Origin: Bacteroidota bacterium
GTDB lineage: Bacteria; Bacteroidota; Bacteroidia; AKYH767-A; OLB10
Direction of reading: 5' to 3'
DNA: 53,152 nt
Assembly (NCBI GenBank): GCA_963169675.1
Contig: CAUJFJ010000108.1
Span: 1-53,152 of the forward strand
Both the position numbers and the translations under genes were made by a program. The notes below the pieces were generated by a model. It was not told the origin of the DNA, ran no database searches, and saw only the letters and a program-made list of their open reading frames with translations. Positions 34,172-43,197 of this stretch are shown piece after piece (the first letter of the stretch is position 1; each line of letters begins with the position of its first letter).

Positions 34172-35881
34172 TTAATTTTTTTGAATTATCAATTTGCTAC
34201 TCCCGGTAAATTCTCTTGTTGTGATTTTAACCGTATAAAGACCATCGGCAAAATCGGCGGTGTTTACACTGAGCGTATTGTTCTCAAAAAAAGTATGACG
34301 ATAAACTTCTTTCCCGGTAATATCTGTAATTTGAATTTCTGAATTTTCAAAACTTGCATTTAGATTTAAGCTGAATTGATTACTTGCCGGATTCGGAGAG
34401 AGCAGAAAAGTTGCCGGATCGTTGTGTTCATGAATTCCGGTAAGCTCGCTGAGTTTAGCAATCCAGACATCAAAGGAGGCACCGGCGTTAGTCAACGTGG
34501 TGGATCCAAAAGTAACGGTAGGGCTTTGGAATATTCCTGTCAAATAAATTTCCCCTGTATTGCTGATTGCCAAATGATTGCCCAAATCCTGGGATGGCCC
34601 GCCTGTGCTGACTCCCCACTGAGGGGTTCCGTTGCTGGCAAATTTTAGAATAAATATGTCGCTGCTCCCTGAATTGACAAGTGTGTTGCTGCCAAATGAA
34701 ATTGACGGGGCTTCAAAATAACCGACAACAAATACGTCTCCATTGGCATTCACTGAAACGCCATTACCAACATCATAAAATGCACCACCTGTGGAGTTGG
34801 CCCATATAACATTACCATTGTTGTCATATTTTGCCGTAAACGAATCGCTGTATGAAGGGGAATTATTGGTAACTGTAATTGTACCGAAATCCAGTGTTGG
34901 ACCCTGGTAATATCCGGTGATATATACATTGCCGTTTACATCTGTTGCGAGATCATTTCCTGATTTATTAAATAGGCCTTGTGGATTTTGAGCCCATAGC
35001 ACATTTCCATTACTGTCGCATTTAACTAAGAACAGATCTGAAAAACTACTACCTGATGAGTTTGTTAAGGATATGGAACCAAAATTTATTGCGCTGCTTT
35101 TGAAATAACCGGTGACAAAAACGTTACCGGAAACATCTGATTTAATGCTAAGTCCGATATCATAGTCGCTGCCTCCATGACTCTTCGCCCACATAACGTT
35201 ACCGTTTTGGTCGTATTTTGCAACGAAAAGATCCGTTGAACCCTGATTTGTTAAAACAGTTGAACCAAATGAAATAAGAGATGATGCGAATGATCCTGTA
35301 ATTAAAATATTACCATTCCCAACTATCGCTATCCCATTGCAAAAGTCAGAGATAGTACCACCAGCTCTCCTTGCCCAGATGATATTCCCGAGTGAATCAA
35401 ATTTGGCCAGAAAAATATCACTGGACCCACTTGTATTGTTGGTGATGGATATCGGTCCGAATGTGAGAGAAGCTGATGAAAAAGATCCGGCAATACAAAC
35501 ATTATTGTTGTTGTCAATCGCAATAGAAGATGCGTAATCAGTAGATGCCCCTCCTGCACTTTTTGCCCATATCACATTCCCATTGGGGTCATATTTTACA
35601 ATGAAGAGATCGGCGATGCCGCCACTTGCATTCGTGAGTGTTATAGCACCAAAAGTAATAGTTGTGCTCGCAAAGGAACCGACTACATATACGTTTCCGC
35701 TGTTATCGGTAACGGTTCTGCTTGAATTGTCGGCGAAGGCACCAGAACCTGCTTTGGCCCAGTTCCAGACAGGAGACTGAGCAAAACTAGTTGTATTTAA
35801 CACAACTATCGCTAAGGCGAGAAGGCAAATGGTCTGGAAAACGGATTGGGCTTGTTTTCTTCTGATTTGTGGTTTTTTCAT
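34172..35881 (-). CDS. SBBP-repeat secreted protein with T9SS sorting domain
   Basis: 569 residues from the ATG at 35881 (signal MKKPQIRRKQ...LALAIVVLNTTSFAQ); an upstream extension to 35965 is not needed. The body is about nine tandem repeats of some 50 residues of the SBBP/beta-propeller type: W-A-K-x-x-G-G, D-x-x-G-N-V-Y-V-x-G-x-F, FG-x-x-x-L-T-N, D-I-F-x-x-K-Y-D-x-N-G-N. The C-terminus FLLSPNPASNQFSLNL, ITDITGKEVYR and DGLYTVKITTREFTG is a type A sorting domain. Likely surface protein; no catalytic residues evident. Confidence 0.9.
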   Translation of the reverse strand: MKKPQIRRKQAQSVFQTICLLALAIVVLNTTSFAQSPVWNWAKAGSGAFADNSSRTVTDNSGNVYVVGSFASTTITFGAITLTNASGGIADLFIVKYDPNGNVIWAKSAGGASTDYASSIAIDNNNNVCIAGSFSSASLTFGPISITNNTSGSSDIFLAKFDSLGNIIWARRAGGTISDFCNGIAIVGNGNILITGSFASSLISFGSTVLTNQGSTDLFVAKYDQNGNVMWAKSHGGSDYDIGLSIKSDVSGNVFVTGYFKSSAINFGSISLTNSSGSSFSDLFLVKCDSNGNVLWAQNPQGLFNKSGNDLATDVNGNVYITGYYQGPTLDFGTITVTNNSPSYSDSFTAKYDNNGNVIWANSTGGAFYDVGNGVSVNANGDVFVVGYFEAPSISFGSNTLVNSGSSDIFILKFASNGTPQWGVSTGGPSQDLGNHLAISNTGEIYLTGIFQSPTVTFGSTTLTNAGASFDVWIAKLSELTGIHEHNDPATFLLSPNPASNQFSLNLNASFENSEIQITDITGKEVYRHTFFENNTLSVNTADFADGLYTVKITTREFTGSSKLIIQKN

Positions 35882-36209
35882 TTTGAGTTGGATCTGAATA
35901 GACAGAAAGTCTGTATAAGACGGAGTAAATATATGAAAGATACCTAATATGCAGATAAAAGGCAAAATGCTATACTAAAAATGTGTTTAACGATTTGCAT
36001 ATTGGTGATGGTCTGGCTTTTCAGCGCTAAAGTTCGTTCGGAGAACTGAATTTTCTATAGTTACAATCCTAACAGCTAACGGAATAATATAACCACTTAA
36101 CCGGTAGTTTTGGTTAGCTACTTTTATTGGATGAAACTCTCGGACACAATGATTGCATTAACATCAGTAATATAATGATTATTACTGATGTTAAGTAACG
36201 ACAACCTTG
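35882..36209. other. intergenic region with a strong hairpin
   Basis: 328 bp, no gene. It holds the 14 bp inverted repeat at 36158-36194 and the promoter region of the SBBP-repeat gene; no exact TAnnTTTG box seen for that gene. Confidence 0.5.
36158..36194. terminator. 14 bp inverted repeat, candidate terminator
   Basis: TTAACATCAGTAAT (36158-36171) and ATTACTGATGTTAA (36181-36194) around a 9-nt loop, just after the stop of the minus-strand gene at 36210. AT-rich stem without a clear U-tract, so the terminator call is moderate. Confidence 0.5.
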
Positions 36210-37835
36210 CTAATCAACAACAAATTTCAAATTAATAATTGTATTATTATTTAACACGGTACTAATAATATACATACCCGGATTTAGGTTATTTACTGGA
36301 ATTGACATTGGGAAATCAATGCCGTTTACGTTTTGATTAAATAATAACCTACCCCTTATATCAAACAGTTTTATTGAAGAATTGTCCAATGAATTACATG
36401 TCGAATTCAACGTGATTAGTTTATTTGTTGCATAAGTTAAAAATAAATCTTCGCAATGATCCAAATTGTTAGTATTAAAATTCGAACTAAGTATTCCACA
36501 TATAGGTGCCACTAAAGGATTATAAATACTGGGAGGGTTAGAAAAATCTACTCCTAAATAGGGATACATACTTGGCAAAGCAGTCATATTATTCGAAAAT
36601 ACAGAATCAATTATTACAAGACTCATGGGATTCAAAGGATATGGAACATAGTTGCAATTCGGAGCATCTGGATATTGACGTTCAATCTGAATAAATTTCG
36701 TCCCGGGATCATTTGTTCGACGCAAAAAGAGTGCACTTCCATCAGAACCGTCTACTACTGCTGCTTGAAAATAAAAATAATAACCATCGGAAGATCTCCA
36801 TGAATGAACAGCATTGCCTGCTGTATCTAATTCCAAAAGAATTGTATTATTTGAGTTGCCAATAAATTCCCTTGTTCCTGAAATAATAATCCTGCCATTT
36901 GATAATATACCCATATTAAGGCTTCCAAATGTTCCACTTCCTGGAAAAATTACAGTTGGGTCTAGAATTTTAAAAAATGTAGTTTCCCAATTAGCATTCA
37001 ATTTATGAATACAAAGCCTGTTCTGGCTATTCACACTGGCCATCAACACAATATACCTATCACCATTAAACTCTTCATAGTCCTTAATGAGCAAACTTCT
37101 AACTAAGGTAGTGTCGTAATAAAATCTTCTTTCCCAATTTAGATTTTTCAAGGTATCAAAACCATTGATCTGGTAATACCCTGAATCAGGATAAATTAAT
37201 TTTTGCCCAAATATTTTTGTGTTGTTCAGGCTATCCAATGTTGTAAAAAATGGATTAAATAATTCAGTTTGTGAAGTTTTTGAAATTAAATTCAAGTTTG
37301 AATTTAAGGTTACTGCATAATATGAAGGACAGCATACTACATCCAGGATTCCATCATATTCCGTATGAACTCCTTGCAAATATATATCATTACTAAAAGT
37401 ATTAACAGGCCCCCATCGGATAGCTTCTCCGGTTGAGGGGCTATTTATAGATTTAATAAAATTTATTTGGTTCCCATACTTATCAATTTTTCGAATATAG
37501 GCGGTCGAAAACCATGAGAACATGTCCTCTTCAACTGGTGAATTAATGTAGAAACCAGAATCGGGAGATGCAATAATATTAATTTGTCCATATTCTATTC
37601 CTGTACTACTGTTGCCGTAATTTTTACTCCATAAAAGATTACCTGAAACATCCAATTTTAATATTTTTAGCTGGTTATCTGCAATACCACAAATCACATT
37701 CCCATCAGCAGCAATTTGGATAATAGGAGTCGACAAAGAAAATTTCATCGTGTCTAATTGTAATCGATAACTTTGCTGGGATGATGAAGTTTTTGAAACC
37801 AGGAGTAATACAATTAATATGCTAATAATTTTCAT
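36210..37835 (-). CDS. secreted T9SS-sorted protein of unknown function
   Basis: 541 residues. Signal peptide MKIISILIVLLLVSKTSSSQQ. The body has repeated W/Y-rich propeller-like blades (IAADGNVICGIADNQLKILKLD, GNLLWSKNYGNSSTG, IIASPDSGFYINSP), like delta-60 or PQQ-type repeat proteins. The end, LFDIRGRLLFNQNV then LNPGMYIISTVLNNNTIINLKFVV, is a T9SS sorting domain. Neighbour of another T9SS propeller protein, perhaps by duplication. No enzymatic motif recognised. Confidence 0.8.
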   Translation of the reverse strand: MKIISILIVLLLVSKTSSSQQSYRLQLDTMKFSLSTPIIQIAADGNVICGIADNQLKILKLDVSGNLLWSKNYGNSSTGIEYGQINIIASPDSGFYINSPVEEDMFSWFSTAYIRKIDKYGNQINFIKSINSPSTGEAIRWGPVNTFSNDIYLQGVHTEYDGILDVVCCPSYYAVTLNSNLNLISKTSQTELFNPFFTTLDSLNNTKIFGQKLIYPDSGYYQINGFDTLKNLNWERRFYYDTTLVRSLLIKDYEEFNGDRYIVLMASVNSQNRLCIHKLNANWETTFFKILDPTVIFPGSGTFGSLNMGILSNGRIIISGTREFIGNSNNTILLELDTAGNAVHSWRSSDGYYFYFQAAVVDGSDGSALFLRRTNDPGTKFIQIERQYPDAPNCNYVPYPLNPMSLVIIDSVFSNNMTALPSMYPYLGVDFSNPPSIYNPLVAPICGILSSNFNTNNLDHCEDLFLTYATNKLITLNSTCNSLDNSSIKLFDIRGRLLFNQNVNGIDFPMSIPVNNLNPGMYIISTVLNNNTIINLKFVVD

Positions 37836-38331
37836 TTCTTTTTGATTTTACCTATCAATAGTTACTATATAAAAAAAACCAATGGAGTGGTCCTCCGCTA
37901 ACAGTCAGACTGTGAAAATACTCATTTTACCAATACATTTGTTAATTTCTATTGAAAAAAAGGGGCGGAATACGCTCTTCCCACTATTGAAAAAAAAGGT
38001 AAGCGGAATGCAAACCAAGGTGTCAACATCCCGGTATTTTGGTATTAATACCTTCTGAATATCCAACTCATCTGTTCGTAATTAAAAAACAAGGGTAAAC
38101 CCTTGGGTGTTGAGAGCTTTTTTTAGAAAATTCTTCTTAAAATGGGGATGGTGGAGTCGGGGAAAATTTTGCAGATATTGTAAGCGTGTGTCTTTATAAC
38201 AAAAAGTGGGAGATTAAGAAAATATTGAATTCAGGTAAACCTGATCGGTCAACGTGGACACGAATTTTTTCAAAACATCGAAGAGGATTTTTTTATGCTT
38301 ATCATTATTTAGCTTGGCGTCACAACTAGCT
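37836..38331. other. 496 bp intergenic region with short repeats
   Basis: No credible gene. Contains a 13 bp palindrome ACAGTCAGACTGT (37901-37913), a 35 bp-period imperfect direct repeat CTATTGAAAAAAAGG...GCGGAAT (copies near 37949 and 37984), and small stems AAGGGTAAACCCTT near 38090 and CAGGTAAACCTG near 38234. None is clearly functional. Confidence 0.4.
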
Positions 38332-38643
38332 TTAATAACCAAGAGGTTCTTGGCTAGTGTGTTTAATTCTTAGAACTCGAATTTCTTTTTCATCAGTTTT
38401 AATTTGATATGTCACACGATAACTGAAAACTACAAAAACTCGAAATTCCTTGTTTGGAGAGTTTTTTAATTTGTCCAACTCACAAATGAGTGGGTTTATT
38501 TTAATCAGGTTAAGCCTGGCTATGATAGCACTCTTTACAATCTTAGGAGCTTGATGACTTTGTTTTTCAAGAAAATTTAGAATTTCCTTAAAATGGTCAA
38601 GAGCATTTCTGTCCCAGACTATTTTTAACCTGGGATTTACCAT
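38332..38643 (-). CDS. RelE/ParE-type toxin
   Basis: 103 residues. ParE/RelE fold signs: IVWDRNALDHFKEILNFLEKQS, IIARLNLIKINPLICELDKLK, NKEFRVFVVFSYRVTYQI and EIRVLRIKHTSQEP. Start overlaps the upstream antitoxin stop by 7 bp, the usual antitoxin-first layout. Gyrase poisoning (ParE) versus mRNA cleavage (RelE) cannot be decided from the sequence. Confidence 0.85.
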   Translation of the reverse strand: MVNPRLKIVWDRNALDHFKEILNFLEKQSHQAPKIVKSAIIARLNLIKINPLICELDKLKNSPNKEFRVFVVFSYRVTYQIKTDEKEIRVLRIKHTSQEPLGY

Positions 38644-38867
38644 TTGGACAATTCCTTAAGCGCATCTTTATGTGAAACTGAAGTGCCTTTCTCGATTCGA
38701 GAAACAGCATCCTTGATTTCTTTGTTATATTGCTTTCGGGACATCCGTTTGGTATCCTTATCTACATTTAAAAAACTCTTAATCATTTCAAGTACCAATG
38801 CCTGTTGTTTTGCAGAAAGTAAAGGAAGGTAATTGTCTACTTGCTTTTTTATTGCTGTCGTTGTCAT
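38637..38867 (-). CDS. antitoxin of the RelE/ParE-type pair
   Basis: 76 residues from the ATG at 38867 (MTTTAIKKQVDNYLPLLS); an upstream start at 38897 adds ten hydrophobic residues and is unlikely. Mostly helical with SAKQQALVLEMIKSFLNVDK, then a basic-acidic C-terminus SRIEKGTSVSHKDALKELSKW that fits a toxin-binding tail. Identity rests on size, order and overlap with the toxin gene. Confidence 0.8.
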   Translation of the reverse strand: MTTTAIKKQVDNYLPLLSAKQQALVLEMIKSFLNVDKDTKRMSRKQYNKEIKDAVSRIEKGTSVSHKDALKELSKW

Positions 38868-38897
38868 GAGAATAATTTTTAAAAAACAAATATACAA

Positions 38898-39245
38898 AGA
38901 AGTATAGTCAAATTAATTCGCTCCGAACTGATCTAACTAAATTTTGATGGAATATGGACAGACTGATATGTAACTGACAATCAATTTTTTATAATTCCCA
39001 AAATCGGTTGCCAGATGGATAAATTTGCATCAAAGCTGCGTCATTGGGTAATTGGCGGCAGAGCCGCGTCATTAAATTCAGTCATAGGTCATAAGGGAAA
39101 AAAGCCAATAGACATAAGTCATAGGTCATAAGGGAAATGTTTTTCGATGAATATTTGTTCGGTATGCTACAAAAAAAGTAATGGCAGCAAAAGGGAATAC
39201 TCCTTACACTCTAAAATATTTACACGCATGCAGCGTTTCAATTGA
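38898..39245. other. intergenic region with a short direct repeat
   Basis: About 350 bp, no gene. Two copies of GTCATAGGTCATAAGGGAAA at 39081-39100 and 39118-39137, and the 20-mer at 38975-38994 shared with 13008-13027. Probable promoter region of the L,D-transpeptidase; no TAnnTTTG match found. Confidence 0.45.
39081..39137. repeat. 20 bp direct repeat, two copies
   Basis: Exact copies at 39081-39100 and 39118-39137 separated by 17 bp; the spacer also contains CATAAGTC, a partial third unit, so it looks like a decayed short tandem array. Confidence 0.7.
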
Positions 39246-39989
39246 ATGAATCTTACCACCCTGCTTTTTATCCCATTTCTGCTTTATGGCTTTCTGACAT
39301 CTGATTTCAAATCAGAACAAAAGAAGTATGTGCGCGTTCGTGAGGCTTATAGCGAGAAAGAGGCCGCGGTTAAATCGGTTTTGAAATCGAATGCTCTCAG
39401 TATGGAAAGTGTGCAGTTGCTGCTGATTTCTTATAAAGCGGAACAGGAACTCGAGGTTTGGGCAACCGATAGCAAACACTCCACTTTTAAAAAAATAATT
39501 ACTTATCCTGTTTGTGCCGGCTCGGGTGTGGCAGGGCCCAAAGTTAAATCGGGTGATCTGCAAGTGCCGGAGGGATTCTATCATATCAGCACTTTTAATC
39601 CGGTGAGCAGTTACCATCTGTCATTAAAAATAAATTATCCGAATGCTGCAGATCGTATTCGTAGCAAGGGAATGAATCCTGGTGGCGACATTTTCATCCA
39701 TGGGAAATGTGTTACTATTGGATGTCTGCCACTTACAGATGACAAAATAAAAGAGTTGTATATTCTCGCGGTTGAAGCACGGAACAATGGGCAATCAAAA
39801 ATTCCTGTATACTTATTTCCGGCCCGCTTTGGCGGGAAGCTGTATAAGAATTTAACAATCTCACACAAAAACAATCCGGCACTTATAAGTTTATGGGAAA
39901 ACCTGGAAACCGGGTACCGTAAATTTGAGAATGAAAAAAGTCCACTTCAATTTTCGGTTAATGCAAATGGAAAATATATGTTTCAGTAA
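39246..39989 (+). CDS. YafK-like L,D-transpeptidase
   Basis: 247 residues with an N-terminal hydrophobic signal or anchor (LLFIPFLLYGFLTS). YkuD/YafK catalytic signature HGKCVTIGC with His152 and nucleophile Cys160, preceded by PEGFYHISTFNP and SYHLSLKINYPNAADR, typical of the YafK subgroup. Acts on murein in the periplasm, either as transpeptidase or as hydrolase releasing a protein from peptidoglycan. It is convergent with a DoxX gene 5 bp downstream. Confidence 0.9.
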   Translation: MNLTTLLFIPFLLYGFLTSDFKSEQKKYVRVREAYSEKEAAVKSVLKSNALSMESVQLLLISYKAEQELEVWATDSKHSTFKKIITYPVCAGSGVAGPKVKSGDLQVPEGFYHISTFNPVSSYHLSLKINYPNAADRIRSKGMNPGGDIFIHGKCVTIGCLPLTDDKIKELYILAVEARNNGQSKIPVYLFPARFGGKLYKNLTISHKNNPALISLWENLETGYRKFENEKSPLQFSVNANGKYMFQ

Positions 39990-39994
39990 ATACT

Positions 39995-40390
39995 TTATTC
40001 AGTTTTTTGTTCGGTGGCTGCGATGGCAAGCAGACACACTATGAGTAACACACTATACTCTGCGCCTCCCGTATTGTGCCCAACTACAAACCAGCCCTTA
40101 ATGGCATGAACCAAAATAATTCCCATTAATAATTCGAAAATAAATACGGTAGCTATCACTTTTCGAAAAATTCCTGCGGCCATCATTAATCCGCCAATAA
40201 TTTCAAATGCTGTAATACCCCAGGCGAGAAAAATTGCAATTGGGAATCCGTTTGTGGCAAGAAATTCACCAAATTCATTTACAGTACCTTCATAGACACG
40301 GATAAATCCATGTGCCACCAGCAATAATGCTGTTACAATTCTAATTACCAGCAGCCATTGGCTGGAATTCAAAAAAGGATAATGATGCAT
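39995..40390 (-). CDS. DoxX-family membrane protein
   Basis: 131 residues, four hydrophobic helices. Motifs WLLVIRIVTALLLVAHGFIRVYEGTV, LATNGFPIAIFLAWGITAFEIIGGLMMAAGIF and HAIKGWFVVGHNTGGAEYS match DoxX proteins. Inner membrane; some members relate to redox stress, but the function here is unknown. Confidence 0.88.
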   Translation of the reverse strand: MHHYPFLNSSQWLLVIRIVTALLLVAHGFIRVYEGTVNEFGEFLATNGFPIAIFLAWGITAFEIIGGLMMAAGIFRKVIATVFIFELLMGIILVHAIKGWFVVGHNTGGAEYSVLLIVCLLAIAATEQKTE

Positions 40391-40609
40391 AAAACATTGG
40401 GGGATGTGTGGTTAGGCAAGAATGCAACTTATGACAACGAAACTTTTGTTTCTATTATAAAAATAAGGCTAAAAAACGAACTGTTAAATTATTTTGGCGA
40501 AACCAATTCAAAAATTGGTAGAAAGCAATAAATCGGATGCCAGAAAATATTTTGTGCTATATTTTCCTAAAAATAAATATTAAAGTCCCTGCATTTTCCT
40601 GCTTAAATA

Positions 40610-42814
40610 TCACCGCTCGCCAGCTTGTTGCTTCACAAACTTAACAGGTGTTAAGTGACTATCGTTCTGTAATAAAATTACAAACATGCCGGGCACCAAA
40701 TTTGAAACATCAATTTTACTGCTGCTAATGCTGCCTTCCTGTAAAATCCTTCCAGACATATCAGTTATTGTATAAGACTTCCCATCAAGACCGGGAATGT
40801 TCAAATTATCGGATACAGGATTTGGGAAAATAGTAAAACTATTTTGTGGTAATAACAAAACTCCATCATCAGTTAAGCTATTTCCTCTGGTATAAAAATA
40901 CAAAGTTGAAGGAAACCATTGATCCCAGGTACCACTCCAGTTAGCCCGCCACTGATATTCGTAAAAAGTGTTTGGCGTTAGTCCTGTAATTCGTCGATAC
41001 CCATTGGAATTGCTGATAGTCTGCCACGTAGTAGTACCTGCCACACGGTATCTGATTTGCATGTTGGTTATTTGAGGTGTTTTGAGCCAATAAATTCTGT
41101 GAGTGGAATCATTCTCTGATTTATCAGCTAAAATATGCAAAACATAATCATTTACGGTAAGTCCCGAGTTGTAATTTTTAATATCAGAAAAGACTGTCCA
41201 AGAACCATTACAAAACGCCCGAATCCGATATTCATAATCTGCTGAATCCGATAAACTATTTAAGGCGACATAAGTTTGTGCAGTTATTTCCGAGTTCCAG
41301 GAAGGGTTTCCCTGCAAACGATACTGCAACTCATACTGTGATGCATCAGGAATATAACTCCAAACAAAGTGAGCACTTGTAAATGATAATGGCACCGGAA
41401 AAACAACTGTTGGATAAGAACAAGATGCAGAAGTTGAAACATCAATTGAAAACAATGGAATTACTGCATTGTATGGTGAACGCGATTGAGAAAAAACAAG
41501 ATTAGATGATGAAACTCCCAAAATAGTATTAAATCCCTGTGTAGCGCTGGAAAACCAATTATCGGTTAAGTGTGTTTCCATGAAGAAAGGCGATGTACCT
41601 GAGTTTCCATCGGCATAAAATATTTCGCAACCAAAAACACTATCTTTATCTGCGTAGAACATTTCATTACCGGAAAAAATATATTTACCGGCATAACTAT
41701 TAAAATAAATGCGGGAAGGATATGATGATTCATCAAAAATATCAGTGACGGGATCATATTGCCAAAAAAACTCACTTGCATAATTATTTACCAGCACCTT
41801 TCCATTCACAACCGGAAATGCCCCATTTTGATCGACACCATTAGGCAAATTGGAAATACGAACTGTTCCTGTATCGGTGCCATCTGATTTCCAAAGTTGA
41901 TATCCGGTTACTCCATCGTTAGCGCTAAAATAGAGTGTGTTCCCAATATGACCGGCATTGGCAACGCTGTAAACCGACAAAACACCACTGGCTCCTCCGG
42001 GATTAATATCTTTAACCTGTACTGTAGATGCATTGCTTCCAGTTGTTTTCCACAATTCCCAGCCATCATTCGTGTTCGCCATAAAATAAAGTATGTTTGG
42101 TGTAACATGAAAATTACATGGCAGTGAGGCCCCGAATACTCCATTGAGATCTTTTAATAATTGCGTTCCTGCAGCGGTTCCATTACTTTTCCATAATTCC
42201 TGACCACTATTATTGACATCGGCAGAGAAATAAACATTTCCATTAAAACCAGTGAGATTTGTTACTATTTGAAACGAGCCAATAGAGAAAGTGCCTGCAG
42301 ATGTTCCATCACTTCGCCATAAAGAACTTCCTGTTCCGGCAGTAAAGAAAAGTAGATTGTTGGTGTGTGTAAATCCACCGGGAGCACCACTGCCAGAGCC
42401 GGGAATAATATCAGCCACCATAAAAGTACCGGAAACTGTGCCATCACTACGCCAAAGTTCTATTCCATTTACACCATTATCGGCACGAAAATAAATGATA
42501 CCATTCATCACATGAGAAGTGGATTCAAAATATCCAATTATGCTGCCACCTATTCCGGGATTAATATCTGCAACCATAAAAGTACCTGCTTCCGTGCCAT
42601 CGGTACGCCAAAGTTCACGTCCGTATGTTTGTGTATTTGCACTGAAAAAAATAATGTTTCCTGCCTGAACAGAAGTTGAAAGTCCACCATAACTATCTGA
42701 ACTAAATGATCCGATTTGTCGTGCCTGACCATTAACAAAATATGGAATTGTCATCCCAAAATAAAAAAACATAAACAACCTTAAAACAGATTTTGGGTTT
42801 TTTGCGATTTTCAT
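40610..42814 (-). CDS. ELWxxDGT-repeat secreted protein with fibronectin III-like and T9SS domains
   Basis: 734 residues from ATG 42814 (42835 also possible), before the signal MKIAKNPKSVLRLFMFFYFGM...VNGQ. Repeats GRELWRTDGTEAGTFMVADINPG, IELWRSDGTVSGTFMVADI, QELWKSNGTAAGTQLLKDLNG, WELWKTTGSNASTVQVKDI and YQLWKSDGTDTGT form an ELWxxDGT propeller. Then come two FnIII-like segments (FTSAHFVWSYIPDASQYELQYR and IYWLKTPQITNMQIRYRV) and a sorting domain (FTIFPNPVSDNLNIP, ITDMSGRIL, VPGMFVILLQN). Surface-exported; ligand unknown. Confidence 0.9.
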   Translation of the reverse strand: MKIAKNPKSVLRLFMFFYFGMTIPYFVNGQARQIGSFSSDSYGGLSTSVQAGNIIFFSANTQTYGRELWRTDGTEAGTFMVADINPGIGGSIIGYFESTSHVMNGIIYFRADNGVNGIELWRSDGTVSGTFMVADIIPGSGSGAPGGFTHTNNLLFFTAGTGSSLWRSDGTSAGTFSIGSFQIVTNLTGFNGNVYFSADVNNSGQELWKSNGTAAGTQLLKDLNGVFGASLPCNFHVTPNILYFMANTNDGWELWKTTGSNASTVQVKDINPGGASGVLSVYSVANAGHIGNTLYFSANDGVTGYQLWKSDGTDTGTVRISNLPNGVDQNGAFPVVNGKVLVNNYASEFFWQYDPVTDIFDESSYPSRIYFNSYAGKYIFSGNEMFYADKDSVFGCEIFYADGNSGTSPFFMETHLTDNWFSSATQGFNTILGVSSSNLVFSQSRSPYNAVIPLFSIDVSTSASCSYPTVVFPVPLSFTSAHFVWSYIPDASQYELQYRLQGNPSWNSEITAQTYVALNSLSDSADYEYRIRAFCNGSWTVFSDIKNYNSGLTVNDYVLHILADKSENDSTHRIYWLKTPQITNMQIRYRVAGTTTWQTISNSNGYRRITGLTPNTFYEYQWRANWSGTWDQWFPSTLYFYTRGNSLTDDGVLLLPQNSFTIFPNPVSDNLNIPGLDGKSYTITDMSGRILQEGSISSSKIDVSNLVPGMFVILLQNDSHLTPVKFVKQQAGER

Positions 42815-42884
42815 AAGCTCCGATTTTGCAAACATTTAATATGTTGAAGCACTAAATTAATAGTTTAATTTTAGATTCCAACTT

Positions 42885-43160
42885 TCAAACAAATTTCTTG
42901 CTAACAAAATTATGTCTGGCAAAAAGCATAGCAACTGCTTCAAAAACCAATTTTAGCACGAATTGCTCACCAAATAATTTCCCTTTACCGGATTCTATCC
43001 ACATTTCAATAATTATGTATATTCCACTAGATTTCAAGTAGATAACATAACCAAATGTACGAACTAAACCAAGCCATCGGCCACATTTGAGTACTTCCGC
43101 ATCAGAAATGTAATAATTGGCCAAAATGGGTTTGGTAATGTCACGAATTAATTCTATCAT
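42885..43160 (-). CDS. hypothetical 91-residue protein (doubtful)
   Basis: ATG 43160 to stop 42885, MIELIRDITKPILANYY..., between two divergent genes. It has plausible helices (VLKCGRWLGLVRTFGYVIYLK and FVLKLVFEAVAMLFARHN) and a mixed composition, but no recognised motif. It lies entirely in the region expected to contain both divergent promoters. Could be chance. Confidence 0.3.
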   Translation of the reverse strand: MIELIRDITKPILANYYISDAEVLKCGRWLGLVRTFGYVIYLKSSGIYIIIEMWIESGKGKLFGEQFVLKLVFEAVAMLFARHNFVSKKFV

Positions 43161-43197
43161 TAACTATTATTTGCACACCTTTTAACACACGCACATC

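Noticed and set aside
34172-34420. Possible recent rearrangement between the T9SS C-terminal domains of neighbouring genes
   Set aside because: Similarity between sorting domains is at family level only; I saw no long identical DNA stretches.
38090-38245. Small stems AAGGGTAAACCCTT and CAGGTAAACCTG upstream of the next gene end
   Set aside because: Short, without U-tracts, and not positioned at a gene end; probably chance.
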